A stretch of DNA of 5,651 nucleotides. It comes from an uncultured Bacillota bacterium. Its GTDB lineage: Bacteria; Bacillota; Clostridia; Peptostreptococcales; Anaerovoracaceae. A program made the translations under genes and the position numbers. The stretch covers positions 1 to 5,651 of the forward strand of contig CAMJRV010000183.1 of the NCBI GenBank assembly GCA_946408315.1, in the 5' to 3' direction. Shown here piece after piece: positions 1 to 4,759 of the stretch; the first letter of the stretch is position 1, and each line of letters begins with the position of its first letter. The notes below the pieces were generated by a model, which did no database searches, was not told where the DNA came from, and was given only the letters and a program-made list of their open reading frames with translations.

Positions 1-1371
1 TTCCTTATCCGCCCGTTCCTGGCCGAGGAACGGCACCTGAAGATCATAATAATAATCATCCTTTTCCGCCCAGTAGGGATTTACGGCCGCGATCACGCCA
101 AGGTCCTTAAAGCGCGCAAAGTCGGAATCTTCGACCAGCTGAACATGGGTGATGGCATTCCGATAGTCGGAAGCGCCGTTCTGATCCTGCGCATAGGCAA
201 GCGCGTTCAGCGCTTCATTGACTCCGGCGTCTCCGATGGCGTGAACATGGATCTGGAAGCCGGCTTTCTCCGCGTCGGCAAAGTCTTTGTTCAGCGCCTC
301 CTGGTGCCACAGAGGTTCGGAGCGATAGTTTTCTCCCTTCTGCGCCTCCAAGGCATAAGGATCCTTCAGATAAGCGGTGGCGCCTTCAATGACTCCGTCC
401 ATAAAGAATTTAAGGGTGGTCATCTGGAAAAGCTCGCCTGCGTTGTCGATTTTCCGGGCCTCTTCAAATTTTTTCAGCTGAGCTCCGAAATCTTCACTCG
501 GCGCGGTGGAATAGGCTCCGCAGATCCGCATCGTAAGCGCCCCGTTTTTTTCGAGATTCTTATATGCCTCGATGGCGTTGCCCCCGGCGGGAAGCAGAGC
601 ATCAAGGGCGCCCGTAAATCCGAGAGAATGGGCCATGTCCTGATAGAATTTGATTCCCTCCTCATATTGTTCGATGGAGTAATCGGGAAGCTGATTCAGC
701 ACCAGGTCGCCCGCCCCCTCCCGGAGCACGCCGGACGGTTCTCCCGTCGCCGGATCATGCTGAATGATGCTGTTTGAGGATGGGTTCGGCGTATCTTTTG
801 TAATGTTCCCCACCTCCAGCGCTTTGGAGTTGACCCAGAGAGAGTGATGCCCTGCGTCATACAGCGCGATGGGGATATCCATATTCAGCTTTTCACAGAT
901 GGCGTCCAAATCCTTTTTATTCGGACCTGCAGCCCCAAATACGGGATCGACCCAACCGCTCCCCTTGATGGCGGCGGCGTCCGGATTCTCTTTCATAAAG
1001 TCTTCAATGATTTTGAGATAGCCGGCAAGATCCTTTCCTGCAGATACGTCGCAGGAATAAAGTAGCTCCGTGCCGGACTGGCAATGTCCATGACCTTCAA
1101 AGAAGGATGGCAGCAGCATCTTTCCGTCCAGATCGATGACCTTTGTCGCGTCGCCTTTATACTGCTCCGCATCCGCCGTGCTGCCTACGAAGATGATTTT
1201 TCCGTCTTTTACGGCGACTGCTTCCGCAGTGGTTTTGCCGGCGTCCACCGTATAGACAAAGCCGTTTGATAAAATCAGGTCTGCTACTGCCGTCTCCGGT
1301 GCTTTTGAGCCGCATCCCGAAGCCAGAAGGACAACACAGAGAAGTAATGACAGAACAAGTTTCTTTTTCAT
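1..1371 (-). CDS. YtcJ-like amidohydrolase lipoprotein (3' end outside window)
   Basis: My translation from the ATG at 1371 is open for 457 codons to the window edge. Residues 1-20 form a lipoprotein signal peptide: a Lys-rich start, a hydrophobic stretch and an ASGC lipobox with Cys20 as the lipidation site, so the enzyme should sit on the outer face of the membrane. The rest fits the Amidohydro_3 / YtcJ-like metal-dependent hydrolases. It has an HxH metal motif (His94, His96, in FEGHGHC), AGHHSLWVNSKAL near 173-185, GVLREGA near 214-220, LKFFMDG near 320-326 with Lys321 as a possible metal-bridging lysine, the HVHAIGD motif at 375-381, and THVQLV at 408-413. Relatives are usually around 530-560 residues, so roughly 80-100 C-terminal residues are missing. 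The start is well supported: AAGGAGGT lies 5 nt upstream (1377-1384). The family hydrolyses amides, carbamates or related C-N bonds; the substrate here cannot be read from sequence. An internal terminator-bearing leader precedes it. Confidence 0.9.
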   Translation of the reverse strand, partial: MKKKLVLSLLLCVVLLASGCGSKAPETAVADLILSNGFVYTVDAGKTTAEAVAVKDGKIIFVGSTADAEQYKGDATKVIDLDGKMLLPSFFEGHGHCQSGTELLYSCDVSAGKDLAGYLKIIEDFMKENPDAAAIKGSGWVDPVFGAAGPNKKDLDAICEKLNMDIPIALYDAGHHSLWVNSKALEVGNITKDTPNPSSNSIIQHDPATGEPSGVLREGAGDLVLNQLPDYSIEQYEEGIKFYQDMAHSLGFTGALDALLPAGGNAIEAYKNLEKNGALTMRICGAYSTAPSEDFGAQLKKFEEARKIDNAGELFQMTTLKFFMDGVIEGATAYLKDPYALEAQKGENYRSEPLWHQEALNKDFADAEKAGFQIHVHAIGDAGVNEALNALAYAQDQNGASDYRNAITHVQLVEDSDFARFKDLGVIAAVNPYWAEKDDYYYDLQVPFLGQERADKE

Positions 1372-1376
1372 AGATT

Positions 1377-1384
1377 ACCTCCTT
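1377..1384 (-). promoter_or_regulatory. Strong ribosome binding site of the amidohydrolase gene
   Basis: The minus strand reads AAGGAGGT, a full match to the anti-Shine-Dalgarno sequence, 5 nt before the ATG at 1371. It fixes the start codon. It lies outside the terminator hairpin and its duplicated tail, so regulation by the leader is more likely at transcription termination than by masking of this site. Confidence 0.85.
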
Positions 1385-1398
1385 ATATAAACACAATA

Positions 1399-1441
1399 AT
1401 AAAAACAAGAAAGACCGGTATCATAAAAACAAAAAAGACCG
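1399..1441 (-). repeat. Tandem duplication of terminator 3' arm and U-tract
   Basis: Two 19-bp copies (1399-1417 and 1423-1441) lie 24 bp apart and differ at one base. On the minus strand each reads CGGTC, a T-rich run, then GTTTTTAT. The upstream copy (1423-1441) is the 3' arm and U-tract of the intrinsic terminator. The second begins in ACCGGTC, which could also pair with the terminator's 5' arm (GACCGG). This is seen directly; a backup termination role is inference. Confidence 0.8.
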
Positions 1442-1461
1442 ACACAAATACTGTGCCGGTC
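1431..1461 (-). terminator. Intrinsic terminator ending the leader/small RNA
   Basis: On the minus strand the arms GACCGGCACA and TGTGTCGGTC (one G-U pair, 10 bp) enclose a 5-nt loop at 1437-1461 and are followed by six T residues (1431-1436), then G and five more T. It lies between a strong promoter and the amidohydrolase, about 60 nt before the start codon. Full-length mRNA therefore needs read-through here. Confidence 0.88.
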
Positions 1462-1572
1462 TATTAAAAGCGCATAGTCTGATATGTCTTTTAATCGCCC
1501 CCGGATGGATGCTGTCTGGAGCAGGTTCCCCTCTGCGAAGCAAAACGCTTTCAGAAGAAACGATATCTCTTG
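1431..1572 (-). ncRNA. Structured leader or small RNA upstream of the amidohydrolase, family not recognised
   Basis: This is the RNA expected from the promoter at 1579-1607 to the terminator at 1431-1461, about 140 nt. Helices visible on the minus strand, in order: a small hairpin AAGC-GTTTT-GCTT (about 1538-1550); a purine-rich stretch with AGAGGGGAACC in which GCAG can pair with CTGC; a possible GCTCC/GGGGC helix; a long hairpin with outer arms ATTAAAAG / CTTTTAAT and inner arms CATA / TATG around a TCAGAC loop (about 1463-1495); then the terminator. I compared it by eye with the consensus cores I know for purine, TPP, SAM-I, cyclic-di-GMP, glycine, THF, fluoride, guanidine and T-box leaders and found no convincing match. 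No end-to-end closing stem is visible, which argues against 6S RNA. It may be a cis-acting attenuator or a free small RNA. Confidence 0.6.
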
Positions 1573-1578
1573 TTATTG

Positions 1579-1607
1579 AATTTATCACAATCTGCCAAGG
1601 GTGTCAA
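1579..1607 (-). promoter_or_regulatory. Near-consensus housekeeping promoter for the leader RNA
   Basis: The minus strand has TTGACA (1602-1607), a 17-bp spacer, and TAAATT (1579-1584) preceded by TGA, an extended -10 element. The predicted transcript start is near 1572. It lies in the gap after the antiporter gene, so the amidohydrolase unit is expressed independently of it. This is the best sigma-A-like promoter in the window. Confidence 0.85.
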
Positions 1608-1653
1608 GAGTGATCGGAGCGAATTGGGCGACCCGTCAAGTCCCACAAGAATC

Positions 1654-2838
1654 TTATTCATCCTTCTCCTCCTCCTCTTTTTTCACTGAAGCCTGATTCC
1701 AATCATTCATTTCCTTTATCGTCGGTTCAAAAAATCTCTGCGCAATTAAAGTCGGAATGATTGCGCTCAGGATTACTACCGTAACCAGAATCGTATACTG
1801 GCTTTGGCCGATGATATGGTTGTTTAAACCGTACAGCGCGGAGATCGTGCCGAAGGTCAGGCCGGTGGACATCAGGAGAGTCGTATAGGTCGACATGCTC
1901 CTGTTCATCCTGGACCGGTATGCGACAGGCCATACCCCGATCGTTTTCAGAAAGATTTTCAGCAGCAAGAGAATCAGGATAATCCCGGCAGACAAGTAAA
2001 CCGCCTTCAGCGACACGTAAAGTCCGGCCTTTATAAAATAGAACGGGGTAAAAATCGTAAACGCGATGGTCCGCATCCGATTGACCAGCGTTTTATCCGT
2101 CAGAAACACCCCCGCGACGACCAATCCGATCAGGTAGGCCGGCAGGACCGCCTCGCTTTTCGCCGTCGTTGCAAGACCTCCCATAAAGAGCAGGACCAGC
2201 AGAATAAATTTCACTTCCGGCTCGCTGACGCGCTTTGCACCGAGCTTGCCGATCAGGTACTTGGTCCACCGCGGCATGAGCCATAGGACAAAGGCCAGGA
2301 CAACGACGAAGATCAGAAGAATGCCGTTGAAATCCGCAAAGAGGATTCCCAACGCCAGGACGGTTCCAAAGTCGGTGATAAAGCAGGAGGCCAGCAGCAT
2401 TTTGCCCAGCGACGTATCCGCGAGCTCCTTCTCGATCAGAACAGCGTAGATCACAGCCACCGAGGTGGTGGACAGCGCGATCCCTGCAATCTGCGCCTGC
2501 TGAACGTTCCAGCCCAGCACGAACTGGGCAAACAACCAGATGAAGACAAAGGGAACGGCAAAGGAAAGAATCCCAACCGTCGAGCTGATTTTTATGTTGG
2601 CCTTCAACGACTGAGGATCGATTTCCGCACCGGCTAAAAAGGTCAGCACGCCGCTGCCCAGCATGGCAAGAAAGTCGATCCATTGCGTCGTCTCATGGAT
2701 GCCGAGGAAATTGCCTGCAAGGATCCCGGCAAAGATCTCGATCAGCGCAACGGAAATCCCGACGCGAATCGAAATCAAACTGGCTAGAAATGCAAGCCCC
2801 ATCCAAATTGCTGCTTCGAACCAAATATTGTCGAGCAT
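1654..2838 (-). CDS. CPA2-type cation/proton antiporter under fluoride riboswitch control
   Basis: A 394-residue membrane protein of the Na+/H+ exchanger superfamily (Pfam Na_H_Exchanger type; NapA/KefB-like CPA2 branch). About 11-13 hydrophobic segments fill residues 5-370. Family marks are the unwound-helix segment ALSTTSVAVIYAVL (121-134), the ion-binding helix ITDFGTVLALGILF (154-167) with Thr155-Asp156 where CPA2 proteins often have Asp-Asp, and a buried lysine in FYFIKAGL (Lys270), placed like the lysine of NapA. The C terminus is a short acidic tail; there is no RCK/TrkA-N domain as in KefB/KefC. It exchanges a monovalent cation (or possibly fluoride) against protons at the cytoplasmic membrane; the ion is not determined by sequence. 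The start is supported by AAGGAG 9 nt upstream (2848-2853). The fluoride riboswitch leader implies induction by fluoride, so it probably protects against fluoride or the acid load that HF entry brings. Confidence 0.93.
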   Translation of the reverse strand: MLDNIWFEAAIWMGLAFLASLISIRVGISVALIEIFAGILAGNFLGIHETTQWIDFLAMLGSGVLTFLAGAEIDPQSLKANIKISSTVGILSFAVPFVFIWLFAQFVLGWNVQQAQIAGIALSTTSVAVIYAVLIEKELADTSLGKMLLASCFITDFGTVLALGILFADFNGILLIFVVVLAFVLWLMPRWTKYLIGKLGAKRVSEPEVKFILLVLLFMGGLATTAKSEAVLPAYLIGLVVAGVFLTDKTLVNRMRTIAFTIFTPFYFIKAGLYVSLKAVYLSAGIILILLLLKIFLKTIGVWPVAYRSRMNRSMSTYTTLLMSTGLTFGTISALYGLNNHIIGQSQYTILVTVVILSAIIPTLIAQRFFEPTIKEMNDWNQASVKKEEEEKDE

Positions 2839-2922
2839 AATCAGTTTCTCCTTTTCTTAATAAAATAGCTGTCAGCCTCACGCGCCCGCTGCAGATTCTC
2901 AGACTATCGACCAGGTGCGCAT

Positions 2923-2962
2923 AAAAAAAACTCCTACACAAAGAATCATCGCCTGTAGGAGT
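2923..2962 (-). terminator. Riboswitch-controlled intrinsic terminator
   Basis: On the minus strand ACTCCTACA (2954-2962) pairs perfectly with TGTAGGAGT (2930-2938) across a 15-nt loop, followed by eight T residues (2923-2930, the first shared with the stem). The 5' arm is the conserved 3' strand of the fluoride aptamer, so aptamer folding and terminator folding exclude each other. It lies about 85 nt before the antiporter start codon. Confidence 0.93.
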
Positions 2963-3000
2963 CATTAGCAAAACAGCATTTAAGGTGAACTCCATCACCT
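2953..3000 (-). promoter_or_regulatory. Fluoride riboswitch (crcB motif) aptamer
   Basis: The minus strand holds the hallmark pieces of the fluoride aptamer in order. P1 is AGGTGA / TCACCT with loop TGGAGT (2983-3000), including the conserved GGTGATGG. The linker TTAAA follows, then a short GC / GC stem around TGTTTT, TAATG, and the highly conserved CTCCTAC (2955-2961). The loop GGAGT is complementary to ACTCC, giving the pseudoknot seen in known fluoride aptamers. In the known mechanism, fluoride with Mg2+ stabilises the pseudoknot, sequesters the 5' arm of the terminator and allows read-through. The same layout here predicts that fluoride switches on the antiporter gene. Confidence 0.93.
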
Positions 3001-3022
3001 GTCTCTATTTAATTCTATTTTT

Positions 3023-3051
3023 ATATTACCACCGTCTCTATTGAAATTCAA
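3023..3051 (-). promoter_or_regulatory. Promoter of the fluoride riboswitch-antiporter unit
   Basis: The minus strand reads TTGAAT (3046-3051), a 17-bp spacer, and TAATAT (3023-3028) preceded by TGG, an extended -10. The predicted start is an A near 3016, leaving about 15 nt before the aptamer. It lies just after the small membrane protein gene, so the antiporter has its own transcript. Confidence 0.78.
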
Positions 3052-3062
3052 CCGGAGTTTAC

Positions 3063-3081
3063 AAAAAAGTACAAGGAGTAC
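3063..3081 (-). terminator. Possible weak terminator after the bactofilin-mrnC cluster
   Basis: On the minus strand GTAC-TCCTT-GTAC (3069-3081) is followed by six T residues (3063-3068), 28 nt after the stop codon of the last cluster gene. A 4-bp stem is too short for an efficient hairpin; the position is right but the structure is poor. No other terminator is visible between this cluster and the antiporter promoter. Confidence 0.25.
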
Positions 3082-3109
3082 AATTTTTCAAAAAGCACAG
3101 GGCGCTCTG

Positions 3110-3556
3110 CTACTTCTGCACTTCCGCAGTTACCGCAAACTGTTTGACGGGCAGAATCCACAGCAAATATCCTCTTACCTCTGCCTGATATCTCCCGTCC
3201 TGTCGAATTTCAACCGGATCGCCGGTCTTCGGGTCTTCATATCTCAGCACGGCTTGCTGACGCTCATCGGCCATTTTTATCTGAAACACCCGGTAATTGA
3301 TCAAATGCATATCTTCCAGGATTCCGCTGTAATCCCGGGCAACCGAGCAATCGACAAAGTCTTTAAACTGCTGCTCCGCCGGGGAAAGATCCTTTACCTC
3401 ATCGAAGAGATTGGATTTTAACGCCAGGGCGATCAGCAATACCAGAAACAGGAGAATCATGCCTTTTTCCGCTTTGCCGTGCTTTCTTGCCGCGGCCGCC
3501 TTATCAGAGCGTCCGGTCGTCTTCGACGCTGTCCCCTTCGCCTTCTTTCCTGACAT
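3110..3556 (-). CDS. Small single-pass membrane protein of unknown function
   Basis: A 148-residue protein I do not recognise. Residues 1-32 are low complexity and strongly basic (Lys, Arg, Ala, Gly, Ser, Thr). Residues 33-47 are one hydrophobic helix (MILLFLVLLIALALK), and 48-148 are a soluble domain rich in charged residues that ends in a beta-strand-like pattern. The basic tail before the helix suggests N-terminus in, C-terminal domain outside, so it may be membrane anchored and extracytoplasmic. The ATG at 3556 has AAAGGG 8 nt upstream (3565-3570) and lies inside mrnC, giving a 53-base overlap in another frame. A second in-frame ATG at 3460 (residue 33) would remove the basic tail and the overlap. 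The continuous basic reading frame favours the upstream start, but not decisively. It is last in the cluster and probably translationally coupled to mrnC. Confidence 0.7.
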   Translation of the reverse strand: MSGKKAKGTASKTTGRSDKAAAARKHGKAEKGMILLFLVLLIALALKSNLFDEVKDLSPAEQQFKDFVDCSVARDYSGILEDMHLINYRVFQIKMADERQQAVLRYEDPKTGDPVEIRQDGRYQAEVRGYLLWILPVKQFAVTAEVQK

Positions 3557-3956
3557 TCCCTTGTCCCTTTCTCCCTTCGATCAGTTCGATGGCTCTCGCA
3601 ACGCACTCCTCCATCCTGTCGTGGTCTTGCGACAGGTAAAGAAACCCGATCAACGCCTCAAAAGCTGTCGCCCACTTATATATGACGGGATCGGCGTTTT
3701 TCGGCTTCGTTGAAATTTTCTTATTGCGGGCGCGTTTGACAAGCCCCTGCTCTTCCTCGGAGAGCTCATCCATCATCGACTTCAGAGCATAGGCCTGGGC
3801 GTCCGCCCTGACAAACCGGACGGCAGCGCGATGAAGCAGGTCCGCATTGACCTGTCCCTTTTCAATCACGTGCCTCCTGACGTAGGTCTCATAGACGGAA
3901 TCGCCGAGAAAGGCCAGCACGGTCGTATTCATGTAAAGAAGGTTCTGTTTTTCCAT
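3504..3956 (-). CDS. mrnC: Mini-ribonuclease III
   Basis: A 150-residue protein, about the usual size of Mini-III (143 in Bacillus subtilis). It consists of an RNase III catalytic domain with no double-stranded-RNA-binding domain. The signature LAFLGDSVYETYVR (14-27) carries the metal-binding Asp19 and Glu23. RARNKK (75-80) and PKNADPVIYKWATAFEALIG (85-104) match the conserved second half, with Glu100 as the other catalytic acid. Mini-III is a homodimer that matures the 5' and 3' ends of 23S rRNA in Bacillota. The last 25 residues are charged and not conserved, and this is the part that overlaps the next gene. GGAG (3962-3965) lies 5 nt before the ATG, inside a short palindrome. The gene follows the bactofilin gene by 14 nt, so it is co-transcribed with it. 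Confidence 0.95.
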   Translation of the reverse strand: MEKQNLLYMNTTVLAFLGDSVYETYVRRHVIEKGQVNADLLHRAAVRFVRADAQAYALKSMMDELSEEEQGLVKRARNKKISTKPKNADPVIYKWATAFEALIGFLYLSQDHDRMEECVARAIELIEGRKGQGNVRKEGEGDSVEDDRTL

Positions 3957-3960
3957 AATT

Positions 3961-3970
3961 GCTCCGGAGC
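3961..3970. repeat. 10-bp perfect palindrome covering the mrnC ribosome binding site
   Basis: GCTCCGGAGC reads the same on both strands and fills most of the 14-nt gap between the bactofilin stop codon (3971-3973) and the mrnC ATG (3954-3956). It contains the GGAG Shine-Dalgarno of mrnC. With no loop it cannot form a normal hairpin, so any function would need a dimer or a DNA-binding protein; chance is quite possible. Confidence 0.6.
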
Positions 3971-4714
3971 TTACTCCACATCGTCTTTCGACACGCTCAC
4001 CTTGCCCTGGAGCTCGGCTCCCGCGCTCATGGACAGAGTCGGCGCCGCCAGGGATCCCTTCACCAGCGAAGTGCTGGACATATGGGCACCCTTCAGCGCT
4101 TCAACGTTTCCTTTAATCTTTCCGTCGATGGTAATCAGGCTGCCTCTCATGTCTCCTGACAGGGAGCTGTCTTTCCCGACGGCGATGTCTCCTCTTGCCT
4201 TGATATCCCCATCGACGACACAGCCGCCAAATTCGATGTTACCGCCTTCGATATCGCCGGCGATCTTTCCCGTGACCTTAATATCTCCATAGGCAAAGAC
4301 GTCTCCGATCACAGTTCCTTCGATCCGAACGTGACCTTTGCTGCTCACGGTACCGTTGATCGTCGTCTTCGGAGAAATCACGCCAACCTCGGAAACGGGC
4401 TGGTAGTTTTCAACCACAGGCTTTTCTGCTTCCTTCCACTCAAAGACCGGCAGGTCTGCAGGTTTGACGCTGACGGCGGCTGCCTCCGATTTCACGATTA
4501 CGTCGGGGGCCGCCGGTTCTTCTGCGGCAGGCGTCTCTATCGGTGCGGCAGGCGTCTCTATCGGTGCGGCGGGCGTCTCCGTCGGCGCATCGTCCGTCGC
4601 TTCCGCAAGGACATTTTCCTCCTCAAGCTGTTTCTCAACGACTTTTTTCATCAGGTCGGAAAAACTCTCGCCCAGGTCGCCGCCCTTCATTATTTTATTA
4701 TCCAAATCACTCAT
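3971..4714 (-). CDS. Bactofilin-type polymer-forming protein with Pro-Ala-Glu repeat tail
   Basis: With the start at 4714 the protein has 247 residues. Residues 1-35 are charged and helix-like. About 40-70 are acidic with a triple ETPAAPI-type repeat, followed by a linker to about 110. Residues 112-241 are a bactofilin beta-helix (DUF583 family), seen as short hydrophobic-glycine strands: INGTVSSKGHVRIEGTVIGD, DIKVTGKIAGDIEGG, GCVVDGDIKARGDIAVG and LSMSAGAELQGKVSV. Bactofilins polymerise without nucleotide into filaments or sheets, often at the membrane, and scaffold cell-wall or shape functions. The start is a choice: AAGGAG (4725-4730) is 10 nt from the ATG at 4714 and only 4 nt from the ATG at 4720. 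A GTG at 4735 precedes the ribosome binding site and is unlikely. The gene is the second complete bactofilin of the cluster, 45 nt after the previous one and 14 nt before mrnC. Confidence 0.92.
   Translation of the reverse strand: MSDLDNKIMKGGDLGESFSDLMKKVVEKQLEEENVLAEATDDAPTETPAAPIETPAAPIETPAAEEPAAPDVIVKSEAAAVSVKPADLPVFEWKEAEKPVVENYQPVSEVGVISPKTTINGTVSSKGHVRIEGTVIGDVFAYGDIKVTGKIAGDIEGGNIEFGGCVVDGDIKARGDIAVGKDSSLSGDMRGSLITIDGKIKGNVEALKGAHMSSTSLVKGSLAAPTLSMSAGAELQGKVSVSKDDVE
4523..4585 (-). repeat. Three-copy 21-bp tandem repeat in a bactofilin tail
   Basis: Three in-frame 21-bp units lie at 4523-4543, 4544-4564 and 4565-4585. The first two are identical and the third differs at two bases. 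Each encodes a 7-residue unit of the form ETPAAPI (third copy ETPTDA-like). Identity at the DNA level points to recent slippage, so copy number probably varies between strains. Confidence 0.93.
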
Positions 4715-4724
4715 CGTCATACTT

Positions 4725-4730
4725 CTCCTT
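4725..4730 (-). promoter_or_regulatory. Ribosome binding site that decides the bactofilin start
   Basis: AAGGAG on the minus strand is 4 nt before ATG 4720 and 10 nt before ATG 4714. The two candidate starts differ only by the residues Met-Thr. The longer spacing is closer to the Bacillota optimum for AAGGAG, so 4714 was chosen. Confidence 0.75.
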
Positions 4731-4759
4731 ATCACACTACTCTTTCCGGGACTTCGATG

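Noticed and set aside
145..777. 210-codon open frame on the plus strand
   Set aside because: It lies fully inside the amidohydrolase gene on the opposite strand, has no ribosome binding site and its translation shows no family motif.
1431..1572. 6S RNA, purine riboswitch or TPP riboswitch identity for the leader
   Set aside because: No end-to-end closing stem for 6S. The GACTATG and GAACCTG fragments resemble purine and TPP pieces, but the remaining conserved cores are absent.
1615..1653. Terminator after the antiporter gene
   Set aside because: GGGAC and GTCGCCC can pair with a bulge at about 1626-1644, but there is no U-tract and the stem is weak.
2093..2683. 196-codon open frame on the minus strand
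   Set aside because: It is an alternative frame inside the antiporter gene; its product is rich in Arg, Gly and Cys with no domain, as expected for a shadow frame.
2693..2998. 101-codon open frame on the minus strand beginning in the riboswitch
   Set aside because: Its first codons are the fluoride aptamer and terminator, and it runs into the antiporter gene out of frame. The RNA structure explains this stretch better.
4523..4585. Possible CRISPR-like or regulatory repeat array
   Set aside because: The units are 21 bp, directly adjacent with no spacers, and in frame in a coding region, so this is a peptide repeat.
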